DNA of 54,751 nucleotides from Romeriopsis navalis LEGE 11480 (GTDB lineage Bacteria; Cyanobacteriota; Cyanobacteriia; Leptolyngbyales; Leptolyngbyaceae): NCBI RefSeq assembly GCF_015207035.1, contig NZ_JADEXQ010000034.1, positions 1 to 54,751 of the forward strand, read 5' to 3'. Shown piece by piece: positions 9,158 to 17,609 of this stretch (position 1 is its first letter; each line of letters starts with the position of its first letter). The notes under the pieces were generated by a model. It saw only the letters and a program-made list of their open reading frames with translations, ran no database searches and was not told where the DNA came from. The position numbers and the translations under genes were made by a program.

Positions 9158-10036
9158 TTATTGGCTGGTTATGCTTGGCTGTCGCCGTGCCAAGCTGATA
9201 AAACCAGCGCTTGTGCCAAACATCAGTAAGCCATAAACCAGCGCCGGAACTGCCATCACTGGACGATTGAGCAACGAAGGTAAACTGGCGACAGTCCAGG
9301 CAAGGCTGGTGCTTTGAATACCGACTTCAATGGTGATCGATCGCGTACTTGGAACATCGAGTCGGGCCAGCACCGATATCGCAAACCCTAAGGCCATTGT
9401 GACCATGCTCAAACTCAGGGTGACGCCGCCGAGGCTGAAAAGATAGCGGTGTAAGGTATCCCATTCTTGGGCAATCAGTAGCACGACTAATAGTGTAATA
9501 AATGCAATTGAAAACCACTTGACACCCTTTTCGATTGTGCTAGCAACACTTGGTCTGAATGATTTAATCACCATACCGATGATTAGTGGCAGAATCACGA
9601 TCGTGGCCAGTCGAATCACAGTTTTGACAAATGGCAAACGTAAATCAACTGCTTCGTCTAAGAATAATTGCAATGCTAAATTAACCACTAGGGGAATACT
9701 AAATACAGTCACCAGACTGCTAAAAGCCGTCAGCGTGACGGATAGTGCGACATTGCCTTTGGCCAAGTAGGTGAGCAGGTTAGACGTGGCACCGCCGGGA
9801 CAGGCGGCGACTAAAACGACCCCCACGGCTAATTCCGGTGATAGGGGAAATATAAATGCCAGGATAAATCCGACGATCGGCACCATGACGAGTTGGGCCA
9901 GCAGGCCCAAAATGACTGCCTTCGGCTCCACTAATATTTGTTTGAAATCTTTGATGGTCAGTCCTAAGCCCATCCCTAAGATGATGATGAATAGTGATAA
10001 GGGGACTAAAGTCGTCGTTAAGAAACTGGAATCCAT
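9158..10036 (-). CDS. BASS family sodium-dependent transporter
   Basis: A 292-residue membrane protein with about nine or ten hydrophobic segments, of the bile acid:sodium symporter (BASS) superfamily. Cyanobacterial and plastid members carry organic anions such as pyruvate or 2-keto acids with Na+. Diagnostic features are the unwound-helix motif VLVAACPGGATSNLLTYLAKGN near residues 75-100, the N-terminal LSLFIIILGMGLGLTIKDF, and the second-half EVGIQSTSLAWTVA. It is not SbtA. The substrate cannot be decided from sequence. It converges with the hybrid kinase gene (44-bp gap) and follows the large regulator gene on the same strand, 158 bp downstream, so read-through from it is possible. Confidence 0.85.
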   Translation of the reverse strand: MDSSFLTTTLVPLSLFIIILGMGLGLTIKDFKQILVEPKAVILGLLAQLVMVPIVGFILAFIFPLSPELAVGVVLVAACPGGATSNLLTYLAKGNVALSVTLTAFSSLVTVFSIPLVVNLALQLFLDEAVDLRLPFVKTVIRLATIVILPLIIGMVIKSFRPSVASTIEKGVKWFSIAFITLLVVLLIAQEWDTLHRYLFSLGGVTLSLSMVTMALGFAISVLARLDVPSTRSITIEVGIQSTSLAWTVASLPSLLNRPVMAVPALVYGLLMFGTSAGFISLARRQPSITSQ

Positions 10037-10194
10037 AGTTTGGTTTTAAGCAGTGATTTGAGTTATGAGGTTGTTGTGGCACATATATTAATCATGGCTG
10101 AGACCTACCGTGGTGGGGTAGATGATTGTCAAGCCTTTGCCTCAATTGTGTTGTGTGCATTATTGTTACCGCTGAACATAGACTTGACGGAGCC

Positions 10195-13100
10195 CTAGAG
10201 TTCCATGAGCAAATGCTTGGCATTCTGAAGATCTAGGAATTGAAATCCTTCGGTAAAGCTCTCGTAGATGGGGGTAAGCAATGCTCTGGCCGCGTCAATC
10301 TTTCCCTGCTCCCGCCAAAGGCGGGCTAAGCGGGTTGCCGATCGTAAAGCAAACGTTTTTGCCTGTTGATTTTGGGCAATATCGAGGGCTTGCTGGAATA
10401 GGATTTCTGCTTGTGCTTCATTGCGATGGCTGCCGGGTAATAGCCAGAGTTCACCTCTGAGCCGATCGCTATCAGCTTCAAAGATCCGTTCATTGTTTTG
10501 GGTGAGGATCGATGCGACTTCTGTCAGGATGGCGAAGCTTGCCTCCGGTTGTTGGGTGAGTAGATACCCTTCCGCGATCCGGTTTAAATAGCCGGTTGCA
10601 TGGAGCTCTGCACCCGCTGCCCGCCGGATTGCCAGCATTTGTTGCATTTCTGGCAATCGTGATGCGTTATGCTCGGCTCGGCATAATGTACAGGTCAGAA
10701 AGAATTGGGCGATGGTGGCAAATTGGGGAATGTGCCACACTTGCGCTAACTGAATTGCTTCCTTTAACTGCTGTTGGGCCTGATCATATTCGCCTAAATA
10801 CATGTAGAGGATGCCGGAGTAGGTGAGGCTCGTGACAGTTGTTTGGGGATGCGATCGCACGATATCTAATGCCAACATTTCCGACATTGCTTGGACGGCT
10901 TGATCCCAATACCCCATAAAAAACAAAATCCAAGCGCGGTAAGCCATCAGCGTGGCATTTGGCGCTTGAGAATGATGCAGTGCTTCCTCTGTGCTGCGGG
11001 TGAGGTGATCGTATGCCGCCAGTCCGGAATCGGCATGGGCTAGCGCCTGAGTTAGTTCCCCTTGGTACATCAGTGTCCCGGCTAGGGCATAGTGTGCATG
11101 GCCCAACAATGTGGCATCCTGCGCCCGTTCGGCCAAGGCAAAACATTCCTGTCCAAGCACCAGTGATTTTTGGAGATTGCCGCCGATGAATATGTGACGC
11201 CACAAACCGAAGTTGACGCCAAATTGTTCCGCAATATTGCAGTCATAGCTACTCCGGCAGAGTTCCTCCGCCCGTCCATAGGCCAGCCCTACTTCGGCTG
11301 CAGCTTGCCCCTTCAGGGTCATGAGCGCCGTGCCTAAGTTGGTTTGGAGCGGCAATTCCAGTGATGCTCGCACTGTGACTGCTTTGATTGTGGTTAACAA
11401 GGCTAGCCCGGATTGGAAATGCTCAACCGCGGCTTCGTGGGCATTGCGTTGTAGGGCATTTTCCCCCGCTTGCTGCCGGTAGCTAATGGCCTTGGCATAG
11501 TCCATGCCCTGCTCGAAGTGGAGCGCTAACTGGGTGGCAATTTCGGACACTTCGATGCCATAAATGGTTTCTAATTTTGCCCCAAGGGTGCGATGTAAAC
11601 GGACGCGGCGGTTTTTGGTGAGGCGTTGGTAGAGTCCTTCTTGATACAGTGCGTGGATAAACCGATAGCGCGTACTGAGACTGCCATCGGGCAAAATTTC
11701 GACATCGTCAATCGTAATCAGATGTTTGAGCTGTACGAGATCATCAATACACAATTCGACTTGTTCACTCTCCATCTGTAAATTCGCCGCCACGGTAACG
11801 GATAGAAATTCCGCACCTTCGACACTAGCCGTTTCTAAAATCTGCTGTTGTTCGGCATTTAGGGCCTCAAACTGGAGATTGATCAGTTGCTGGAGGTTAT
11901 TGGGGACGCCGGTAGAGGATAGTTTTTCGATGTTGAGATAGCGGCTTTCGCTTGAGTTCGCCCGTTGTTCGATCAGACTTTCGACCACATTCACCACAAA
12001 TAGCGGATTCCCTTCTGTCCGTTGGTAGATTTCGGCGGCGACCTGGCTGGAGGGGTGCTCCTGTGATACTGATGGTTGAGATGGCGGATGCGGCGCAAAC
12101 TGGTGGGGGAAGCGTTGAACTAAATAATGTTCAATTGCGGCTTGGTCGAGATCATTCAGCGCAATTTCTGCACATTGGCTGTGCAACTGTAGCGCTTGTT
12201 TCATCGGCTTGAGCGGATGGTCTGATTGATTCACTTCGGCTGGCCGATAGCTCGCGAGGATAAATAACCGAGCTGACTCTTGCCGCCGGGCTAACATGGC
12301 CAAGAGCTCGACCGTTGAGGGATCACTCCAATGTAGGTCTTCGAGAATAATGACCAATAAACGATCGCGCGTGATGACTTCCAAGGCTTCGGCTAGTTCG
12401 CGCAGCCATCGTTCCTTGGGGGCGATCCCGCGTTGTTGAAGCCGACTCAGTTGGGCGGGAGTGAGTAATGTTGGCATTTGCATCAGCCAACTCGGCGCAT
12501 ACTGCTCCAAGATGTCGATAAACTGCTGCCCTTCTGCCGTGAGACAGAAGCGGTTGAGTGCCTCAAGCATCGGACGATAGGCTTCCCCGGCCCCATACTT
12601 TTCGATACATTGGCCGAGGGTAATCGAACAGTTGGGCGTATGAATTAGGCGATCGGTAAGTTCCTCTAAAAGAGTTGTTTTGCCAATACCTGCTTCGCCG
12701 GTCAGAAAGACTAACTGACGTTGGCCTTGAGCTGCCAACTGCTGATACTGGAGCAGTTGATCAAGTTCCTGGGTCCGCCCTGTGAAGTGGCGGTTGGGTT
12801 TTTCGGCAAAGGCAATTGTCGCGATCGAGGCAGCTTCAGGCGTCACACTTGCCGAATCGATTTGGCTCGGGAGCGTGACTGATGTTGAATCTTTTACTAC
12901 CGGCTTAACTTGTTCAGCCGCGACACTTGGGGGCACAACGGCTGAGACTTCGCCGATCCAACGGTATCCGCGCCGATGAACCGTTTCAATGTACCGCGGA
13001 TTTTTTGTACTATCGCCGAGGGCCCGTCGCAAATCACGAATAATCGAAGTCAGTGCGTACTCACTAACCGCTTCATCGGCCCATACCGTATCGAGCAGGT

Positions 13101-13236
13101 CATTTTTGGTTGAGATTTTGCCCGCGTTGCCGACCAAATACTCCACCACAGCCATGGCTTTTGGGGTTAATGCAATTTCCGACTCACCTTGTCGTAAACA
13201 GGCGTTATCGCGCTCAAAGTGCAAGACCTCAGCCAT
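10195..13236 (-). CDS. OmpR-type winged-helix / STAND-like ATPase / TPR transcriptional regulator
   Basis: A 1013-residue cytosolic regulator. Residues 1-97 form an OmpR/PhoB-type winged helix (EIALTPKAMAVVEYLV ... LTSIIRDLRRALGD ... YIETVHRRGYRWIG). After a Pro/Ser/Thr-rich linker, an AAA_16/STAND-type ATPase runs from about 150 to 430, with Walker A GEAGIGKTT (180-188) and Walker B LLVIILEDLHWSD. The C-terminal half (about 580-1010) is helical TPR-like sequence resembling MalT/AfsR sensor domains. Such proteins are usually ATP-driven switches that bind an inducer through the TPR part. The gene diverges from the MACPF gene across 442 bp containing a tandem 11-bp repeat, so control of that gene is a reasonable inference. 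No receiver domain is present. Confidence 0.88.
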   Translation of the reverse strand: MAEVLHFERDNACLRQGESEIALTPKAMAVVEYLVGNAGKISTKNDLLDTVWADEAVSEYALTSIIRDLRRALGDSTKNPRYIETVHRRGYRWIGEVSAVVPPSVAAEQVKPVVKDSTSVTLPSQIDSASVTPEAASIATIAFAEKPNRHFTGRTQELDQLLQYQQLAAQGQRQLVFLTGEAGIGKTTLLEELTDRLIHTPNCSITLGQCIEKYGAGEAYRPMLEALNRFCLTAEGQQFIDILEQYAPSWLMQMPTLLTPAQLSRLQQRGIAPKERWLRELAEALEVITRDRLLVIILEDLHWSDPSTVELLAMLARRQESARLFILASYRPAEVNQSDHPLKPMKQALQLHSQCAEIALNDLDQAAIEHYLVQRFPHQFAPHPPSQPSVSQEHPSSQVAAEIYQRTEGNPLFVVNVVESLIEQRANSSESRYLNIEKLSSTGVPNNLQQLINLQFEALNAEQQQILETASVEGAEFLSVTVAANLQMESEQVELCIDDLVQLKHLITIDDVEILPDGSLSTRYRFIHALYQEGLYQRLTKNRRVRLHRTLGAKLETIYGIEVSEIATQLALHFEQGMDYAKAISYRQQAGENALQRNAHEAAVEHFQSGLALLTTIKAVTVRASLELPLQTNLGTALMTLKGQAAAEVGLAYGRAEELCRSSYDCNIAEQFGVNFGLWRHIFIGGNLQKSLVLGQECFALAERAQDATLLGHAHYALAGTLMYQGELTQALAHADSGLAAYDHLTRSTEEALHHSQAPNATLMAYRAWILFFMGYWDQAVQAMSEMLALDIVRSHPQTTVTSLTYSGILYMYLGEYDQAQQQLKEAIQLAQVWHIPQFATIAQFFLTCTLCRAEHNASRLPEMQQMLAIRRAAGAELHATGYLNRIAEGYLLTQQPEASFAILTEVASILTQNNERIFEADSDRLRGELWLLPGSHRNEAQAEILFQQALDIAQNQQAKTFALRSATRLARLWREQGKIDAARALLTPIYESFTEGFQFLDLQNAKHLLMEL

Positions 13237-13678
13237 AAGACGTAACTTGAAAAACCCAGGGAAGTATGCCCAATACTACTTGACAAAACACTATTTACTC
13301 AACCGCATTCAGGTTTTTGCCAGGTTTTAATTACGGAAAATTAAGATATGGGTGATTAACTCATAATTTGCCACCCAAATCAGAAGTGTTAAATTGCGGG
13401 ATTTTTCGGATGATTTGGCGCTTTTTCAGAATTTAATGGGGATTTGAACTGCACTGAAAGCCGTGTCATGCATCTGATCCGGCGGAGTTTTGCGGTGACA
13501 ATTCGCAATTCCCAAAACTTTCCCAAAACTTTCTCAGGACTTGTTTGGGCAATATCCCTAGTCTATTTACAGTGTTCCGAGATGAAATGTCTTGGTACTA
13601 CCACATCAATACCCTTCAGCACTTCAATTTCAGGGTGTTTAAAACCAACGTGTAGTGATTACTACAAGGATGTTAATT
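13237..13678. promoter_or_regulatory. Divergent intergenic control region (regulator / MACPF gene)
   Basis: This 442-bp gene-free stretch separates the divergent winged-helix regulator and the MACPF gene and must hold both promoters. It is AT-rich with several possible -10-like boxes, none convincing enough to place. Two repeat signals are visible: AGGTTTT occurs twice close together around 13309-13328, and an exact tandem 11-bp repeat lies at 13511-13532 (separate entry). The likely ribosome binding site of the MACPF gene, AAGGA, ends about 8 nt before ATG 13679. Confidence 0.6.
13511..13532. promoter_or_regulatory. Tandem 11-bp direct repeat, candidate OmpR-type operator
   Basis: CCCAAAACTTT is repeated twice without a gap (13511-13521, 13522-13532). 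An 11-bp period is one helical turn, the arrangement bound head-to-tail by OmpR/PhoB-type winged-helix dimers. The site is about 150 bp upstream of the MACPF start. The divergent gene encodes a protein with exactly that DNA-binding domain. Its function as an operator is inferred. Confidence 0.45.
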
Positions 13679-16600
13679 ATGGCTCGAATTGATTTTTATA
13701 ACCACGGTGCCTACGAGTTAGAACTGACTCATAAAACTACCGGTGCAAAACATGAAATTACTCCAGGTGATGGCGTTCGCACACAGCTCGACGGCATTAA
13801 TGTCGGTGATGTATTTGAGGTAACGAATAAAACCAACCCAGAAATTTTGTATCGTCCAATTTTCATTGCCGATAGTGCGAACGCCGTCAAGGTCGAAGGG
13901 AATATCCCGTTTCAAAAGCAACGGCTCAATTTTTCCGATGTTCACAATATTGATTTTGAATCAAATCGATACGGCATTGATCTGACCAAATTTGACCCCC
14001 GTTTGGTCAAGGATCATTTTGCGGACAAACCGCTTTTTGACGGTTTGGGACCAAGCTCAATTGACTACAAGTACGAAGGGGGCAAAGTCATTAAAACTGG
14101 CATGACCTACTCAGCAGCGCCTGCCAGCTATGGTAGTAACGATGTCAGAATGGCCTACAGCTATACTTCTTTTGCTAAAGACTGGACCCTGAATCTTGGC
14201 GCTTCCGGAACTGCTCCAGTGGGAGAAACGGGCGACAAAAAGCTCAAAGGATCACTGGATTTGAGTTACGGCCAGTTTGAAGAACGAGAACGTGCCTCCA
14301 CAAATGTTTATGCCTATACCCGGGAGCAAAAATCCAGCCATAGTATTGCCATTGATCCCCATGAAGCGTATCTGGACACGAATTTTATTATCGCCATTCG
14401 ACAGGTCAACTCACTACAAGATGCGCTGGAGAAGGTGATTCAGGTTTACGGCACACACTATGCCAAAAAGGTTTACTACGGCGGCGATCGTTCAGCCTAT
14501 GTCTGGATGTCAAATAGCACCTACGCCGAAGCGAAGGGATCGAAGCTGGATATCAAAGCCGAGGTTGCCGTTAGTCAGGAGAATGAGCTGCAAAAAGTGA
14601 TATCAGGTGATGCTAATAGTACCGAAACAACAAAAGAAGATTCTGAGATTGGATCGGGCAGTTTTGGGCTGCAATACTCGCAGGAAGACAAGAAGAACGA
14701 AATTCGCGAAAAAATTAAGGGGCGATACCGTGCGATTGGCGGTTTCGGTGGGTTTAACGCATGGGCCGTCACCGAAGATAATGCCGTCGCCGTCGGCCTT
14801 GAGGAGGCCCCTCTATCGGAGCTGATTACCGCACGGGTATTCAAAGATGGCACCACTGATGCTGAACTCGCGCCCAAGAAAGCCTTGATTGAACAGGCAA
14901 TTGAACAGTATTTAGACGGCCGCAAAACCGTGGGTGACATCCCGCCAGCACCAAGGACCTACTCCATCACACTGGAAAAACTGGAGGTCACCCGTGCTGC
15001 CGATGATTTAGATGACACCACTAAAGGCACGATCAAAGCGACGATCAACCCTGCCCCCATGGGATTTGATGGCGTACTCTGGAATGAAACAGAGTTCCAT
15101 AACAAATATCTCAGCTATCGAGCCGGTAGCTCCTTTACCCCGAGCCCGGCAGATAAGCCCCATGTCAGCCAGACCTTTATCCATATGCCCAACGAGGATA
15201 CGGGTGAGTTTCCTGAGTTGAAAGTCACAATCGACTGTGACATCACCGAAAAAGATGGTCCAGTGCTGCAAACTGCAGAACACCACCGCGGTTCATCCGG
15301 CGACATCATCATCGCGCCTGACCTCGAAATCCTCGAAGATCAAACAATCGAATTTGAAGTTGAGTCACAGTCAAGAACCGACATCGGTGGCGTACACGAT
15401 ACTTTAGCGGAGAAAGGCTGGATTAAAGTCACGGTCAAAGTTCGACGCGAACCGTCTGACTTTGACGAAGGTTTTGATGATTTTACCGATCGATCGATCT
15501 CACCAACGCTTAAGGCCCCCATCTTCGACCCCGACTTCTATATCAATAGCCATAGCGACTTGGTTAAAGCCTTTGGCTATCCCAACCCGGAAGCGGCCCG
15601 CAACCATTGGCAAACCTATGGAATGAATGAAGCCCGTCAGAGTTCACCGGCCTTCGATGTGGAATACTACCGCGAGATTCACCCCGACTTGCAGCAGGTG
15701 TTTGGTACTGACTATCCGGCAATTATCAACCATTGGCTCCAGCATGGTATCAACGAAGGCCGCGCCAGTTCCCGCATCTTCGATGTGAAGTACTACCTGG
15801 GCAAATACGCTGATTTACAAGCAGCATTTGGGGAAGACTATGCAGCGGCGATCGATCACTGGCTACGCTATGGTGTCAACGAGGGGCGGCAGGGCTCCGC
15901 TGAATTTGATTCACAGTATTACCTGTCAGCCCACCCTGATGTGGCGGAAGTGTATAAAAACACCGGCAACAAAGGGGCCATGGCCCATTACCTGGAATAC
16001 GGCGTCAAGGAAGGTTGGCAAGGTGCCCCAGCGCCAGAACCCACGCCAGAACCCGCCGTGGTCAAACCCCCAGTCTTCGATCCCGACTTCTACATCAATA
16101 GTCATAGCGATCTGATTAAAGCCTTTGGCTATCCCAACCCCGATGCGGCCCGTAATCATTGGCAAACCTATGGGATGAATGAAGCCCGTCAGAGTTCACC
16201 GGCCTTCGATGTGGAATATTACCGCAGCATTCACCCCGACTTGCAGCAGGCCTTTGGTACTGACTATCCGGCAATTATCAACCATTGGCTCCAGCATGGG
16301 ATCAACGAAGGTCGGGCCAGTTCCCGCATCTTCGATGTGAAGTACTACCTGGGCAAATACGCTGATTTACAAGCAGCATTTGGAGCACAAAACTATGCAG
16401 CGGCGATCGATCACTGGCTACGCCATGGCGTCAATGAGGGACGGCAGGGCTCCGCTGAATTTGATTCACAGTATTACCTGTCAGCCCACCCCGATGTGGC
16501 GGAAGTGTACAAAAACACCGGCAACAAAGGGGCCATGGCCCATTACCTGGAATACGGCGTCAACGCAGGTTGGTCCGGAGTCGCACCTGCACCAACTCCA

Positions 16601-17233
16601 GCGCCAGCGCCAGCGCCAACTCCAGCGCCAGCGCCAACTCCAGCGCCGACTCCGGCTCCAGCTCCGGCTCCGGCTCCGGCTCCAACGCTGACATTCCATA
16701 ATCCCTTAGATCACCCGGTCCTGGACCCCGACTTCTACATCAACAGTCATAGCGACCTGATTAAAGCCTTTGGCTATCCCAACCCCAACGCCGGTCGGAC
16801 TCACTGGAAAGACTATGGGATACGGGAAGGCCGCCAGAGTTCCCCGGCATTCGATGTGGAATACTACCGGGCAATCCATCCCGACTTACAGCAGGTGTTT
16901 GGCACTGACTATGCGGCGATCGTCAATCATTGGCTGCAATACGGCATCAACGAAGGCCGACGCAGTTCTCGCATCTTTGATGTGAAGTACTACCTGGGCA
17001 AATATGCCGATTTACAAGCGGCATTCGGACCCCAAAACTATTCGGCGGCGGTGAATCACTGGCTGGTCTATGGGGTTAACGAAGGTCGCCAGGGCTCCGC
17101 TGAGTTTGACTCGCAGTATTACCTGAGCGCTCACCCGGATGTCGCTCGGGTATACAGCAACACCGGCAACAAAGGTGCCATGGCCCACTACCTGGAATAC
17201 GGCATCAACGAAGGTTGGCGCGGAGCAGCCTAG
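13679..17233 (+). CDS. MACPF/perforin-like protein with three C-terminal FD-x2-YY repeat cassettes
   Basis: A 1184-residue protein. Residues 1-80 form a small beta-rich start (MARIDFYNHGAYELELTHKT), with no signal peptide or membrane helix. Residues about 90-425 look like a membrane-attack-complex/perforin domain: the hallmark Y-G-T-H-Y sits at 257-261 within VIQVYGTHYAKKVYYGG, followed by Ser/Thr/Gly- and charge-rich segments where the membrane-inserting hairpins lie in this family. A beta-sandwich-like segment (about 440-610) follows. Then come three cassettes of four roughly 42-residue repeats (616-782, 800-967, 1015-1184), joined by Pro/Ala/Glu and Pro/Ala/Thr linkers. Repeats of the form FD-x2-YY...PD...HW-x2-YG-x2-EGR are known from large secreted or surface cyanobacterial proteins, where their role is unclear. 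The likely function is a pore-forming toxin or surface-acting protein, by inference. Start chosen at ATG 13679, with AAGGA 8 nt upstream. Confidence 0.85.
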   Translation: MARIDFYNHGAYELELTHKTTGAKHEITPGDGVRTQLDGINVGDVFEVTNKTNPEILYRPIFIADSANAVKVEGNIPFQKQRLNFSDVHNIDFESNRYGIDLTKFDPRLVKDHFADKPLFDGLGPSSIDYKYEGGKVIKTGMTYSAAPASYGSNDVRMAYSYTSFAKDWTLNLGASGTAPVGETGDKKLKGSLDLSYGQFEERERASTNVYAYTREQKSSHSIAIDPHEAYLDTNFIIAIRQVNSLQDALEKVIQVYGTHYAKKVYYGGDRSAYVWMSNSTYAEAKGSKLDIKAEVAVSQENELQKVISGDANSTETTKEDSEIGSGSFGLQYSQEDKKNEIREKIKGRYRAIGGFGGFNAWAVTEDNAVAVGLEEAPLSELITARVFKDGTTDAELAPKKALIEQAIEQYLDGRKTVGDIPPAPRTYSITLEKLEVTRAADDLDDTTKGTIKATINPAPMGFDGVLWNETEFHNKYLSYRAGSSFTPSPADKPHVSQTFIHMPNEDTGEFPELKVTIDCDITEKDGPVLQTAEHHRGSSGDIIIAPDLEILEDQTIEFEVESQSRTDIGGVHDTLAEKGWIKVTVKVRREPSDFDEGFDDFTDRSISPTLKAPIFDPDFYINSHSDLVKAFGYPNPEAARNHWQTYGMNEARQSSPAFDVEYYREIHPDLQQVFGTDYPAIINHWLQHGINEGRASSRIFDVKYYLGKYADLQAAFGEDYAAAIDHWLRYGVNEGRQGSAEFDSQYYLSAHPDVAEVYKNTGNKGAMAHYLEYGVKEGWQGAPAPEPTPEPAVVKPPVFDPDFYINSHSDLIKAFGYPNPDAARNHWQTYGMNEARQSSPAFDVEYYRSIHPDLQQAFGTDYPAIINHWLQHGINEGRASSRIFDVKYYLGKYADLQAAFGAQNYAAAIDHWLRHGVNEGRQGSAEFDSQYYLSAHPDVAEVYKNTGNKGAMAHYLEYGVNAGWSGVAPAPTPAPAPAPTPAPAPTPAPTPAPAPAPAPAPTLTFHNPLDHPVLDPDFYINSHSDLIKAFGYPNPNAGRTHWKDYGIREGRQSSPAFDVEYYRAIHPDLQQVFGTDYAAIVNHWLQYGINEGRRSSRIFDVKYYLGKYADLQAAFGPQNYSAAVNHWLVYGVNEGRQGSAEFDSQYYLSAHPDVARVYSNTGNKGAMAHYLEYGINEGWRGAA
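15524..16027 (+). repeat. Coding repeat cassette 1 (four FD-x2-YY repeats)
   Basis: The first of three homologous cassettes in the MACPF gene. It contains four about 42-residue units starting FDPDFY, FDVEYY, FDVKYY and FDSQYY, each ending in a YG-x2-E-x(R/W) motif. It is nearly identical in DNA to cassette 2, including a long exact block around the third and fourth units. Confidence 0.9.
16076..16578 (+). repeat. Coding repeat cassette 2
   Basis: Same four units in the same order as cassette 1, preceded by a short Pro/Glu-rich linker (about 16028-16075). The third unit contains GAQNYA where cassette 1 has GEDYA, a one-codon length difference. The near-identity to cassette 1, including at silent positions, suggests recent duplication or gene conversion. 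Confidence 0.9.
16585..16695 (+). repeat. Pro-Ala-Thr low-complexity linker
   Basis: A degenerate GC-rich stretch made of short CCAGCG/CCAACT/CCGGCT units encodes an alternating Ala-Pro/Thr-Pro linker of about 35 residues between cassettes 2 and 3. Such stretches are extended, flexible wall- or surface-type spacers and are prone to length change by slippage. Confidence 0.9.
16721..17233 (+). repeat. Coding repeat cassette 3
   Basis: The third set of four units (LDPDFY, FDVEYY, FDVKYY, FDSQYY) forms the extreme C-terminus and ends GINEGWRGAA. It is more diverged in DNA from cassettes 1 and 2 than they are from each other, implying an older duplication for this copy. No additional C-terminal anchor or sorting signal follows. 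Confidence 0.9.
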
Positions 17234-17335
17234 CTGTGGTGCCTAGAACCTAAAGGTTAAGCATAATCCCCAGCAACATTGACGCGCTGATTTACGATAC
17301 TTGCCTCAAAGCAGGACCTACTAGTCAGTGCGTCA

Positions 17336-17560
17336 ATGCTAACTGCTAACTCGATCGTGCTCGACGAAGCAACCAATCGGCCCTATAACCCCATGGTCAA
17401 ATCCGGGGCGATCACCACCACGGATTTGATTCAGGGCGATACCGGCACCAAGCGACTAAAGCACGTGCTTGATCTGTTCAAGCGCTACACCGGCGGCGAG
17501 CATGATATCAATGTCCCAATTTCTCGATCAGAGAAATCGATGCGTGCTATGTGCAGGACG
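17336..17560 (+). pseudogene. Glutaminase fragment (remnant)
   Basis: About 70 codons read like the middle of a serine-dependent glutaminase (glutamine to glutamate plus ammonia). NRPYNPMVKSGAITTTDLI corresponds to the family block N-P-M-(I/V)-N-A-G-A-I, and RYTGGEHDINVPISRSEKS to the block ending in S-E-K/R. The catalytic Ser-x2-Lys region and the C-terminal half are missing, the usual Asn-Ala-Gly is Lys-Ser-Gly, and the frame runs into the next gene. A full glutaminase is about 300 residues, so this is a leftover. Another short frame before 17610 (EIDACYVQDVTSHPN, ending TGA) looks protein-like but I cannot place it. 17234-17335 holds nothing clear. Confidence 0.65.
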
Positions 17561-17609
17561 TCACTTCTCATCCAAACAGTTCACGTATTACTCAACTGGC
17601 GGAAGACCT

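Noticed and set aside
16481-16699. Minus-strand frame rich in Arg-Ser/Trp-Arg dipeptides
   Set aside because: It is the antisense reading of the Pro-Ala linker in the MACPF gene.
15524-17233. Regularly spaced repeats considered as a CRISPR array
   Set aside because: Repeats are long, in frame, diverged and continuous coding sequence with no short spacer pattern.
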